Assembly (NCBI RefSeq): GCF_010015445.1
Contig: NC_053134.1
Span: forward strand, 11,751,580-11,815,579
Length of the DNA: 64,000 bases
From: Perca fluviatilis
Lineage: Eukaryota; Chordata; Actinopteri; Perciformes; Percidae
Reading direction: 5' to 3'
Both the position numbers and the translations under genes were made by a program. Below, piece after piece: positions 54,502-64,000 of the stretch (its first letter is position 1; each line of letters opens with the position of its first letter). The notes below the pieces were generated by a model that worked only from the letters and a program-made list of their open reading frames with translations, was not told where the DNA came from and ran no database searches.

Positions 54502-54880
54502 TAGTCTTGCATTGCCAGACCTTCCTCCACAGCGCTGCGGAGGAGGGTCTAGCTAGTCCACGCAGCATTCCGGGATGGGAGAAAAACGTGCTCTGGTTTA
54601 TTGGCATCTCTTTAAACCAATCACAATCGTCTTGGGCGGCGCTAAGCCCCGGGCGGAGCCACGGTGCCGCTGAAGAATAGCCTCTGGAAGGAACTTGTTT
54701 TGGTGGAACGTGTGCACATTCAAAGGTTGTTTTAGTCGTGCAAGAGAAAACTCGGATTGGACAGATAGTCTAGCTAGCTGTCTGGATTTACCCTGCAGAG
54801 ATCTGAGGAGAAGTTAACCATAGTCCTCAGAAATCGACCAGTTAAAAATGCCAACACAAAGAAAGGTGAAGGTGGCACCT
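54502..54880. mobile_element. Teleost interspersed DNA element, 3' end missing
   Basis: TAGTCTTGCATTGCCAGACC, then a CTCCACAGCGCTGCGGAGGAG palindrome-like block, GATGGGAGAAAAACGTGCTC, and later CTAGCTAGCTGTCTGGATTT and CCCTGCAGAGATCTGAGGAG are the ordered landmarks of a very abundant percomorph repeat. The usual inverted far end is not seen, so the copy is truncated. Confidence 0.65.
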
Positions 54881-55904
54881 GGCCATGCAAAATATTTTAG
54901 CTTTTATTCACCAAGGTTTTGATAAACTGCATCTGCCCAGGCACAATGGTAGTGAATTGAGTTTTATTTGGGGTGTTCACAGATTCAGGAAGAAAAAAAA
55001 CAACAGTTTCATCTATTTACATAAAGTTCCCCCCCATTTCTCTGGATAATCGTGCCTCATTGTGAACAGTTTTCACATGGATTATTTCTTCGAGACAAAA
55101 GTAGTTCCAATTATACTGTTCTTCTCAATGCATTCTGTGGATTACTATGGAGTATTGTATTTCAATGCTTTGAAACTCCTATTGTGAAAGCAGAAACCTC
55201 AGAGATGGATATCTCCAGACCTTAGCACATAAAACCAAGCAGGTGAGTGACAGATAGGTGATAAAAAAAAATGTTTTGTCTAAAATACTAGGCTATACTA
55301 TATAACGTATTGCTTCATACTACTAGAATCAGAAACCGTGCAGATTACGGCCCTATTTCTATAGCATTTTGAGTGAAGTACATTATGGAAGACTTTTTTT
55401 TTTTTTAAGATAAAGGACTTCACACATACATACTTGAGGTGACCATGACAGCTACAGTATAGCCCATGCCCAGTCCTCACCTGATATAAAGTCACCTAGC
55501 TGTGACCAGCCACACTATAGCTACTTTAGCTAAATATGAATGCACAAAACAGAACCACTCAACGTTTTATCCGTCACTTAGTAAACAAACATGCAGTAGG
55601 CTAATAGCCTAACGTTACATATCTTGCAGTGTTTTTTTATTTGCTGTTTAAATACAGTCGTTTTAACAGGCACCACGTGTTAAAGTGATTTTATAGCACG
55701 TTACGACTTTGACCACTGCAGGCGTAGCAAGCAGCCCATGACTCGGGAACATATAGCTAGGTCCTTTACGGTTTATGACAAACTTTCTTGCCTCCCTTTT
55801 GCGGGATGGGGTGCAAGCTTCGAGCATCCTGAGAAGGAAAAAAACATCCGATCCACCTGCGTCGTTGACGCGCAGGACGTCATACACAACATACAGTTTA
55901 ATAA

Positions 55905-56160
55905 CCATTTACCTTGCCGTTACATCAACAAACTAACGTTTTCGTTTCATAGCCAAGCACATACTCACCAGACCAACGTTAGTGATGATAAAAAAAAAAT
56001 CACAGTGTACAACAGCCCTGAAGCAGTGAGCGTTTTTCCCAGTCAAGCTTGTTGCATTCAGGGTGTCCGACAGCAGGTTGGTGCGGATGCTGCCTTTGGG
56101 TGCAGCACGTATTTTCGAAGTTTAGAAGCATAACAATACTTTTTCAATCCGTTTGCTCGA
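55905..56160 (-). promoter_or_regulatory. tspan11: Candidate tspan11 upstream exon and promoter area
   Basis: On the minus strand two good donor sites occur: CTG/GTGAGTATG (about 55,970) and CAAG/GTAAATGG (about 55,909). This area and its 3' side are locally richer in CpG than the surrounding DNA. A 5' untranslated exon spliced to the acceptor at 53,468 is plausible. No TATA box was identified and the transcription start is unknown. Confidence 0.25.
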
Positions 56161-58723
56161 AGGTAGTAGACTCATAGAAATGAACCAAGTCAAAGAGACC
56201 AGGCAGAATTTGGGTTATGAATGGGACAACAGTATATATTTTGCATTAAATGTATTTGTTTCGGGCCATGTACACAATAATCTGAAACAGTAGTGTACGT
56301 TTATTACATAGGTAAAATATACTTGTTTATTGACTTTTATTCTTCTTTATTCTTTTAGACTATTTTCATATTTCTGACAGTCATTGAAGGCAGCACAGTG
56401 TGAACTTGTTGAAAGGGTCACAATGTGGAGTGAGAAGGAAATGGACACGAGATAGGCTGAATACCACCGTGCCATTAACAGCATAGCCTTGGTTACAATG
56501 TAACCACATAGCCCCTGAAGAATTTCTCAATGAGGTGCACATGAATAAACAAAGATAAAGAGGGAGAGGGGGGGAGCACAGACTACAGTAAACAAACTCT
56601 GTGTAGGCTTTTTTGCATGTCAAGTTTGTACATAAATTAATGTTTAATAAATAGTTGAATACAGTTTGAAGCCCTTACTGTTGACATGGATACATCTCAT
56701 TAAGAATTCCATCAAGCCACTACTAACAATTGATTTTCAAATTGCTCTTCATTAAATAAAGAAGACTACCAAATGACAGAACAGAGCGCCTCTGTGACCC
56801 CAAAGACATGGTAATGTGGTATTTCAGCATTGAGCTCGATCGACTTTGATTTCATTGTCTGGACTTGATTGCTTTTTTTCACGAGTTGTGTAATCACCAA
56901 AGAAATGCAGCTATACACAAAACCCACAAGGCAAATCTATATGAGAAAAAGAAGAAAAAAAATGAAAAGGCAACGAGCAATAAGGACACCACACTATTTA
57001 GAAATAAGAACTCATGCATCAAAGCCAATAAATATTTTCTAAATAAAATAACTGAAAGACGGCCCCTGTCCCCTTCTTTATGTAATCATGATTCTTCATC
57101 AGAGCAAGACTTCCTCTCCAACAGACTCTTCACTATGCATTTGCCTCTTTTTCCACCTCAGTAATTCAATAAGTTTGCAAGCCATTAGGAATAGATGGTG
57201 GCTGCAGGGGGAGGAACTCTGCAGTGATCACCTGGACTGGCGACAATCAGTCTACCAAAACAACATTACTTAGCAGAGGATGTCGTCCATTAGGTCAACT
57301 TTTCCCTAGTAAGCATCAATCCAAACAAAACATGATAAAAGGTACAGAAGAGCATCGTTCTATGGATAGGAATTTGGGGCCTGTCCGTTTTCCATTTCCT
57401 CATATTTGCATGGGTGACACATGGTAGAACAAACAGAAATGTGGTTTCCCAGAAAAGCCAGATCATGTCCATGCCTAGCCAATGCCTCTGTGTCCAGTCT
57501 CATTCTGATGTAGTTAGTATGTGGCCCTCCAATGGTTTCTCCCACAGGGGGTAGGAGAAGGGCTCGACTGAGCATGCACGTCAAAATGGCTAAGGAAAAA
57601 GCAAACAATGTGCATTGGTGTGTGCATGTGTGATTGTATGACAGAAAAGAGGTATGTGTGTAAAAATAGGCACAAGAATAAGACGCGCACATGCTACCGC
57701 AGCCTTATGCATCCATTCATTTCAATTTCACATTATATTTGCCAGGTTTCAACATCTGCTTGCTTGGATTTGAGCCTGTCTCATTAGGTAGACAGCTGGG
57801 TGTTTGTCCCGTGGCAAATCTTGCACAGAGAAGATGAGAATTGGTTAGAATGTGTGAAAATAATGGGTAAACAGAAAGTTATATATATTTTTTTTATAAA
57901 ATTATGAAAAATCATCTTACATGACAGACATTTTTTTATTGAATGATGAATGAGACTAAATTACACAAAGAATCAATACTGTTTTTAAGCATTTTACATA
58001 TTATGTTTGCATTGTTAAATCTGTATAGTTTTGTATGGAGCAGAGGTTCAACTTCCAGGAGTGCCCTGTAAAAGTGGAGATGGGTAAAGTTTGAGCCACT
58101 CAGCTCCTCCTTGTTGTGCCTGACCTCTTGTGGTCAGACTCAACTGGAAGGCACATGACAGGATGGCCTCTTCCAAGAGAGTGCAGCTCCAGTTTTACAA
58201 GTTATGAAAATTTGACAAAGGTAACTACAGCACAATTCACACAGATGATACAACATTTCAAAAGAGATAACAGACTACAGGAATCTTATGAAAAGAAATA
58301 GAGAACTATGAGACTGTGCTATCCTTATTACTACTTTTGTGTGATGGGGAAAGCCAAGATAAACTAATAATAATCTTAAAGGAGAACCAGAGAATTTCTG
58401 AACCAAGGGCCTGTTAGAGATGAAGCAGGAATTTGCCAAAGTGAAAGCTCCGGGCCGGTCTCAGAACACAACCATGTATTCAAAGAGCAAAAGAAAACAC
58501 TAGGGATGAGGCCAACTTGATTTCTGGGGAGAGTCAAGGGAGACTTTTTGTAATATAGGAGTGGAACAGGACGTGTACTTGACATTAGCTACTCCCAGAG
58601 TCTCTATGGCTCTGGCTACTCCTATACTCCTACTGATTTTTAGCCGTAGTAGCAATGGCATTATGGCAATGTCGGTCTGTCAGTGTTTGCTACCACTTTG
58701 GTCCAGACAGAAATATCCCAGCA

Positions 58724-58791
<68 letters not shown>
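58724..58791. repeat. (ATT)n trinucleotide microsatellite
   Basis: About 22 uninterrupted ATT units. Confidence 0.97.
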
Positions 58792-59088
58792 CTTTCCCAC
58801 AATATAATCATATTGACTTAAGTGATGCTCTAATATTGTTTCACTTTACAGATACCAATAATCTTGTGAATAGAGTTGCAGGAAGTCTATTTTATTATAA
58901 AAAATATATATATATTTTTATTTAATTTTTTTTTTTTACCAAGAAATGTATAGTGACAGAGCCGGGGAAGCAGCTTGAAGCATATGGCAATTCAGACAGC
59001 AGAATGCTTAAATAGAGATACAGCAAAAAATCTAAAGATGGGACTAAATATAACACCTGTTTGGATACCAGCACATATAGGAATCAAA

Positions 59089-59232
59089 TGTGCTTACTAT
59101 ATAGGTACCTATCTAATGCATATGAAAGCATGATGCTTATTTTCTGTATTTTGTGTTGTCTTTGTAAAGCTGCGGAACGGACAGAGTCCAAAACAAATTT
59201 CCCTTCGGGGACAAGAAAGTATATCTTATCTT
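59089..59232 (+). mobile_element. Retroposon inserted into the LINE RNase H region
   Basis: 144 bases ending in a TATCTTATCTT tail, with AATTTCCCTTCGGGGACAAG shortly before. The flanking repeat ATCAAA (59083-59088 and 59233-59238) is a target-site duplication. Removing the insert and one copy restores the uninterrupted reading ...GI-K-GNSIAD.... The tail type is shared with remnants at 20.26 and 34.81 kb. Confidence 0.75.
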
Positions 59233-59458
59233 ATCAAAGGAAATTCAATAGCTGACAAATGTGCAAGGGAAGCCACAAAAACTAATCACAGTTGACATCA
59301 CAGTATTCTTTAGTAAAACGGAAATGAAGACCACAATTAAGCATAAGCTGAAAGAAATTTCAGTGTGGCAAATGCAAAAGAGACAACAGGAACATGGTTA
59401 TACTTTGGCTATACAGAATTCAAAGAAAAGTAGATATGATGAGAAGCACAAGGAGAAC

Positions 59459-59460
<2 letters not shown>

Positions 59461-59547
<87 letters not shown>
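59461..59547. repeat. (AG)n microsatellite inside LINE remnant
   Basis: About 43 AG units lying between two recognisable parts of the LINE coding remnant. Confidence 0.97.
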
Positions 59548-59551
<4 letters not shown>

Positions 59552-60545
59552 CAGGTTATGTTTTGGTCATACAGGTTCATTATTTAAAATAGGAAAATAT
59601 AATATAGGAAAGCAGGCATTTTATACTCACCAAGAGACTTTAGAACATGTTTACTGTCCACAAATGCTGCAATGATGCTAAGAGAAGGGAACTGATGGCC
59701 TTTTGCATCTTAAAGAAATGAAGTTGAGCTCAGTGACTGTAAATCTTCTTTTACAGAGAAGTTCTGGGGAGAAGAGTGATCCTGTTTTTGTTTCAATATC
59801 TGAAGCCCGTGGCACAACAATTAAAGAACAACAGGGAACATTCTAATGTTGGTAGTGTTGTCTTAGAATGTATTTTTTTAACTTACTGAAACTAAAACGA
59901 AATGCCCTTGGCACAATCAAAACAAAACAGTTGACAAAATGTGTTGACTTCAAAAATGACCTCAAATGGTTAGTGAAGAGGGTTAGGGTTACTACTGTAA
60001 TTTAGAGACACTCCTTGTAGCCTACTATTGTGTTTCAAAGTGGAAGACCTCTTCAAACCTACAGGAAATATTGGAAGAAAATCTGGAGCAAGCAGTGGTT
60101 ATTAAGAAGACAACACAAGAGAGCTTTTCATCTTTGTCTTGAGCTGGAGAATAAAGACAGATCTGGTTTTGTAAACGTCTATGGAGTCGCACCAGAGCAG
60201 TAGCTCAGGTTACAGGCTGTAGAGGTTTTTTGGCCACAGGTGAGTACCATCCTAGCTTAATCAGGTCATCGTCCAATTGCGAAACACATACAGTAGGCAT
60301 GTAGGATCTATCAATAAACATCACTCAATCAATTCAATAATTTTTTTGTCAATTGAAATCATATGAAAATACAACACAATATAACACACACACACACACA
60401 CATTTATTCTTTCCTTTACAGTTAGATTAGACTTGAATGTAGGCCTGTAGGTGGAGTCCAGATCCACTCCATACCAGTTGGTATTAATGCACAATAATAT
60501 TGTTTGCCAACAGCCATAAAACATCAAAAAGAAGAGAAAGAAGAC

Positions 60546-60625
60546 GAAGAAGAAGAAGAAGAAGAAGAAGAAGAAGAAGAAGAAGAAGAAGAAGAAGAAG
60601 AAGAAGAAGAAGAAGAAGAAGAAGA
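60546..60625. repeat. (GAA)n trinucleotide microsatellite
   Basis: About 26 GAA units, pure purine on the + strand, ending about 35 bases before the IRF-like motif of the first TRIM gene. The second TRIM copy lacks it. Confidence 0.97.
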
Positions 60626-60753
60626 CGGTAATGATTGGCCCTTACCAATGTCACCATGCTGAAACGAATAAGTGGACTGGCGGACAAGTTGTCACAGTGT
60701 AGTTTCCTTTGATTCTTTTAGGGCAGCTTCTTTCATAACTTCTTACTTTACAG
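60626..60753 (+). promoter_or_regulatory. Promoter and 5' non-coding exon of TRIM copy 1
   Basis: Homologous to the segment before copy 2 (shared AGTGTAGTTT and a common donor GTAAGAAAG). GAAACGAATAAG at 60661-60672 is a decayed IRF-type element relative to copy 2. The exon ends TTTACAG/GTAAGAAAG. The transcription start is not visible and no TATA box was found. Confidence 0.5.
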
Positions 60754-60904
60754 GTAAGAAAGATAATCTAGTTAAATTGTCCTTTAGGTGTTTTTTGCTG
60801 TACATATGATAAAATATACAGTTTATGTAAAAAAATGATCCTGCCTATTGACTTGAATTGAATGAGTTGTAATTGTATTTTTACTTTTTACTTACTTTGT
60901 CCAG
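60754..60904 (+). other. Intron in 5' leader of TRIM copy 1
   Basis: GTAAGAAAG donor, TTTGTCCAG acceptor, 151 bases. The homologous intron of copy 2 is 176 bases because of an extra run of TTACT/TATTTTT units. Confidence 0.65.
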
Positions 60905-60906
60905 AT

Positions 60907-62538
60907 ATGGCGACTGCCAGCTGTCTGCTGTCAGAGGAGAAGTTCCTGTGTTCTGTCTGTCTGGATGTGTTCACTGAGCCAGTCTCAACGCCCTGTGGAC
61001 ACAATTTCTGTAGTGCATGTATTCATACGTATTGGGACGGGTGTGACATTTACCAGTGTCCTTTATGCAAAACGCCATTTTCTCCAAGACCTGAACTCCA
61101 AGTCAACACTGTCATGTCTGAGTTAGCTGCTGAGTTTAAGACATTAGTTCGAATCAAAGCCTCAACTCCAGACCCACATCTCCCTGGATCAGCAGACGTT
61201 CTTTGTGACATCTGCTCTGAGATGAAGCTAAATGCTGTTAAATCTTGCCAGACGTGTCTAGTGTCTTTCTGTGAAATGCACCTTGAGCCACATCATAGAG
61301 TTGCTGCTCTCAAGGGCCACACATTATTAGACCCTGTGAAGAATCTTGATGACAGAATGTGCAAGACGCACAACAAGACAACAGAACTGTACTGCAGGAC
61401 TGAGCAGGCCTGTATCTGTGTCTCGTGTTTCAAAACCGATCACAAGAGTCACAACGTTGTCCCACTTGAGGAAGAATATGAAGCAATGATGGCAAGAAAA
61501 GATGAGACCATGGCAAATATCCAACAGACCATACAATCACGGTCCAAGAAAATAGCTGAGATTGAAAACTCTGTTGACGTCAGCCAAAGAGAAGCTGAGA
61601 AAGAGAAAGAAACCAGTGAGCAGGTCTTCACTGACTTGATCCGCTCCCTCCAGAGAAGCCAGGCCGAGCTTGCTGAGGTGATTGAGGAGAGGTACAGAGC
61701 AACAAAGCAAAAGGCTGAAGGTTTTCTCACAGAACTGAGGATGGAGATCGCTGAGCTCGAGAGCAGAAGCACCCAGCTGGAGCAGCTGTCACGTTCTGAG
61801 GATCACCACCATTTTCTCCAGAGCTTCCCAACCTTGTGCTCCCCTTTAAACAAGGACTGGGCCAAGATTGGTGTTCACAGCGATCTGTCTTTCAAGGCAG
61901 TGAAAGGAGCTATGACGCAGCTGAAACAGAAAGTTGATGAAATAATGGAAGAGCTTCCTGAGATCAAAATGAAAAAAATGAGAGAACATGCAGTGGACTT
62001 GACCTTTGACCCTGACACAGCATTTTGCTCACTTGTCATAAGCCAGGATGGAAAACAGGTGAAAGATGTAGACACGGAACAGAATCTTCCCGACAGCCCA
62101 AAGAGATTTAAAGTGTTTTCAGATATTTTGGCAAAGGAGGGATTCACAACAGGGAAGTTTTACTATGAAGTGCAAGTGAAAGGAAATACTGACTGGATTC
62201 TTGGAGTGGTCAAAGAGTCTGTTGATAGAAAGGAGGAAATAGCTCTGTCAGTTAAAAATGGTTACTGGACCATTGGGCTTGATGACAGTATATATTATGC
62301 ATACACAAAAGCAAGTGTTAAAATCACACTAAAAGAAAAGCTTGAGAAGGTGGGCGTCTTTGTGGACTATATTAAGGGAGTGGTTTCTTTCTACAATGTG
62401 AATTCTAAATCAAATATCTATTCTTTCACTGGCTGCCACTTTACAGAGAAACTGTATCCATACTTCTGCACTCAAGGCAACACAAATGGAACAAACTCTG
62501 CCCCGATCATCATAACCCCTGTTCCTCAAACACACTGA
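60907..62538 (+). CDS. TRIM E3 ubiquitin ligase, bloodthirsty/TRIM39-like
   Basis: A single coding exon gives 543 residues. An N-terminal C3HC4 RING (C15, C18, C30, H32, C35, C38, C51, C54) recruits ubiquitin-conjugating enzyme. A first B-box-like region (about 100-138) is followed by B-box 2 (C152, H155, C163, C171, C174, H179, H182), a long coiled coil (about 188-300) for dimerisation, and a C-terminal PRY-SPRY/B30.2 domain (about 360-535; FDPDTA, GKFYYEV, NGYWTIGL, VFVDY) for target binding. Order and length are normal for fish bloodthirsty-related and TRIM39-like proteins, many of which act in innate immunity. The ATG at 60907 was chosen because TTTGTCCAG at 60904 is a splice acceptor two bases upstream. 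An in-frame ATG at 60862 lies in the intron. All zinc ligands are present and there is no stop, so it looks functional. The substrate is unknown. Confidence 0.92.
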   Translation: MATASCLLSEEKFLCSVCLDVFTEPVSTPCGHNFCSACIHTYWDGCDIYQCPLCKTPFSPRPELQVNTVMSELAAEFKTLVRIKASTPDPHLPGSADVLCDICSEMKLNAVKSCQTCLVSFCEMHLEPHHRVAALKGHTLLDPVKNLDDRMCKTHNKTTELYCRTEQACICVSCFKTDHKSHNVVPLEEEYEAMMARKDETMANIQQTIQSRSKKIAEIENSVDVSQREAEKEKETSEQVFTDLIRSLQRSQAELAEVIEERYRATKQKAEGFLTELRMEIAELESRSTQLEQLSRSEDHHHFLQSFPTLCSPLNKDWAKIGVHSDLSFKAVKGAMTQLKQKVDEIMEELPEIKMKKMREHAVDLTFDPDTAFCSLVISQDGKQVKDVDTEQNLPDSPKRFKVFSDILAKEGFTTGKFYYEVQVKGNTDWILGVVKESVDRKEEIALSVKNGYWTIGLDDSIYYAYTKASVKITLKEKLEKVGVFVDYIKGVVSFYNVNSKSNIYSFTGCHFTEKLYPYFCTQGNTNGTNSAPIIITPVPQTH

Positions 62539-63510
62539 GTTTGTTCTTTCTTTAAAAACCACGGAAAAATGAACATTGGTCTCTTTTTACACACTTAACA
62601 GATCTGCTTAAAGTATTAACAAACTTTCAAATGTTATATTGTAAATGGCCTCTGTAACATTTAAATGTTTTTTTTCATGCATGGATAAGTAAAAGTATGA
62701 CACTTCATCACAGGTGGCCTTCTGTTCCTTTGCCTGCAGTGTACCTTTCTTTAAATGTAAACTGATGATACTAATGTTGCACCGTTATGTTGTCAGAGCA
62801 TCTTGTTATACAATGGAAGAGGCTGTCTGTCACTTCTCAGGATATAATGTAATGTTACTTTTATGTTATTATTTCGCTCCCTTGTGCATTTTGATTGTTG
62901 AATGAAGTTATATGTAATAGTGTAACATTATCCTCTCTCCTCTTAATTCCTCTCAAATCAAGACATACTGTGTATACAGCCATAGCACTGATTTATCATA
63001 GGGAGAATTACAGAAGGGGGGTGGTACTAAGAAAGAAATGACCAGTGCGTATACATTCTTCATTTTGCTGGTTCTTTGGAATTCCCAGTGGTCTGAAATG
63101 AAGAGCTTGTGTGAATTTGTAAAGGGAGCCTACATATACTACACATCTAGACTGATTTCCTTGTGTCATTTCTACCTAAAAGCTCTGTCACAATATTAAA
63201 CTCATAGCTGTAAAACATTTCAACAACTTTTAAGTGTATGTGTGTGTAACAAGTAGAAATAGAACAACTCTCTTCATGAAATAAGATGAGAGTTGAGATG
63301 AAATAGTCTCCTGTAGATCAAGTTAACTATACACTCACTATTTTCTTTTAGTGCCAGTTATCACCCAAAGTTATATATTTTAACTTAGGCTATAGCTAAC
63401 TTGTATATTCATGAATTATAGTCTTGATATATTGTTTTTTAAAATGCAAAGATTTACGGTTGTGAATGGAGTCGAAAGAGTTAAATTTGACCAGGAAGTA
63501 CTAGGCCTAT
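62539..63510 (+). other. 3' untranslated and intergenic spacer between TRIM copies
   Basis: No further coding frame. ATTAAA at 63195-63200 is a possible polyadenylation signal for copy 1. The rest is A+T-rich. Confidence 0.45.
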
Positions 63511-63650
63511 ATGGTGACGGAGCAGGGGAGGAGCCTCTAACAACGTCATTGTCCTGAAACGAAACTCAAATAGAACGAGGAAACTATTTCCAAAGTGTAG
63601 TTTATTTTGACTTTTCTGCTTAGCTGCTTTTAAAACGTGCTACTTTAATG
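63511..63650 (+). promoter_or_regulatory. Promoter and 5' non-coding exon of TRIM copy 2
   Basis: GAAACGAAACT at 63556-63566 fits the interferon-regulatory-factor core AANNGAAA and resembles an ISRE short by one spacer base. It lies about 95 bases before the donor TAATG/GTAAGAAAG. Homology to the copy 1 upstream region is clear but interrupted. Confidence 0.5.
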
Positions 63651-63826
63651 GTAAGAAAGACAATATTTCAACTGTTCCCTTTCCTTTATGTGTTTCCTGG
63701 CACACATATCATAAAATATAACGTTTCAACAGATCATTTCGCCCATTGACCTGAATTGTATGTGTTGTAATTGTATTTTTACTTACTTTATTGTATTTTT
63801 TAATACTTACTTTTTACTTTGTCCAG
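63651..63826 (+). other. Intron in 5' leader of TRIM copy 2
   Basis: GTAAGAAAG donor and TTTGTCCAG acceptor, 176 bases, homologous to but diverged from the copy 1 intron. Confidence 0.65.
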
Positions 63827-63828
63827 AT

Positions 63829-64000
63829 ATGGCGACTGCCAGCTGTCTGCTGTCAGAGGAAAAGTTCCTGTGTTCTGTCTGTCTGGATGTGTTCACTGAG
63901 CCAGTCTCAACGCCCTGTGGACACAATTTCTGTAGTGCATGTATTCATACGTATTGGGACGGGTGTGACATTTACCAGTGTCCTTTATGCAAAACGCCAT
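63829..64000 (+). CDS. TRIM E3 ubiquitin ligase, second tandem copy (cut by window end)
   Basis: Starts [18 protein letters not shown] and continues through the RING cysteines to KTP, residue 57, where the window ends. Across 172 bases it differs from copy 1 at a single position (GAG to GAA in codon 11, synonymous). It is a tandem duplicate of the gene at 60,907, displaced by 2,922 bases. Whether the rest is intact cannot be seen. Confidence 0.9.
   Translation, partial: MATASCLLSEEKFLCSVCLDVFTEPVSTPCGHNFCSACIHTYWDGCDIYQCPLCKTP

Larger units (their letters stand above)
54881..58957. other. Intergenic stretch, nothing coding recognised
   Basis: Apart from the candidate tspan11 5' exon region (55.9-56.2 kb) and the ATT tract near 58.75 kb, only short unremarkable open frames are seen. 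Confidence 0.5.
58958..59860 (+). mobile_element. Decayed LINE with RNase H and C-terminal zinc-knuckle region
   Basis: Translated fragments in shifting frames are readable: VWIPAHIGI and, after an insertion, GNSIADKCAREATK. Together these form the late RNase H motif of I-type LINEs (W-x-PAHxGxxGN-x2-AD). Further on, KHKLKEISVWQMQKR, then RLCFGHTGSLFK and ETLEHVYC match the usual region after RNase H, with its GHT and HxxxC signature. Stop codons and frameshifts show it is dead. A GA tract interrupts it at 59,461-59,547. The clade (I/Nimb-like) is inferred from having RNase H. Upstream reverse transcriptase was not found. Confidence 0.7.

Noticed and set aside
60180..60250. Possible extra 5' exon ending CACAG/GTGAGTACC upstream of TRIM copy 1
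   Set aside because: The donor is good but there is no acceptor, coding potential or homologous segment before copy 2. It could be chance.
60862..60906. Upstream in-frame ATG giving a 558-residue TRIM protein
   Set aside because: This stretch lies in a leader intron that ends in TTTGTCCAG at 60904. The conserved family start (MATAS...) follows two bases later and is repeated identically in copy 2.

Overview
The window is vertebrate nuclear DNA, almost certainly from a ray-finned (percomorph-type) teleost. The evidence is intron-split genes with GT/GC-AG splice sites, very dense (CA)n, (GA)n, (GAA)n and (ATT)n microsatellites, short inverted-repeat transposons that I recognise as common in percomorph genomes, and a fish-style tandem TRIM gene pair. 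I found no bacterial-style operons, CRISPR arrays, rRNA or convincing tRNA genes.

Layout. (1) Positions 1 to about 37,600 are a gene-poor stretch of microsatellites, transposon remnants and a few segments that look like developmental regulatory DNA: a homeodomain-motif cluster near 20.95 kb, a Pbx/Hox-like core near 22.94 kb and a Pbx-Meis decamer at 17.23 kb. One possible but unidentified coding exon lies at 4,221-4,431 (+). (2) Positions 39,105-53,447 (-) hold a complete seven-exon tetraspanin gene, tspan11. Its reading frame joins exactly across all six introns to give 254 aa, and intron 6 uses a GC donor. Its introns carry at least eight mobile-element copies. (3) Positions 53.5-60.5 kb are intergenic and hold more transposon remnants, including a decayed LINE with an RNase H domain that was itself hit by a later insertion. 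(4) Positions 60.6 kb to the end (+) contain a tandem pair of TRIM E3 ubiquitin ligases with RING, B-box, coiled coil and PRY-SPRY domains (bloodthirsty/TRIM39-like). The first copy is complete (543 aa from one coding exon). The second is cut by the window edge 172 bases into its coding sequence. The repeat period is 2,922 bp.

Tspan11 is a membrane organiser of the CD151 group. The TRIM proteins are probably cytosolic ubiquitin ligases of the kind expanded in fish antiviral defence, and an IRF-type motif lies just upstream of both copies. There is no sign that tspan11 and the TRIM genes work together. No wholly new biological system was found. The most informative observations are the near-identical coding ends of the two TRIM copies set against diverged flanks, the GC-AG intron, the nested transposon insertions with readable target-site duplications, and several perfect or near-perfect hairpins and palindromes in otherwise empty DNA.
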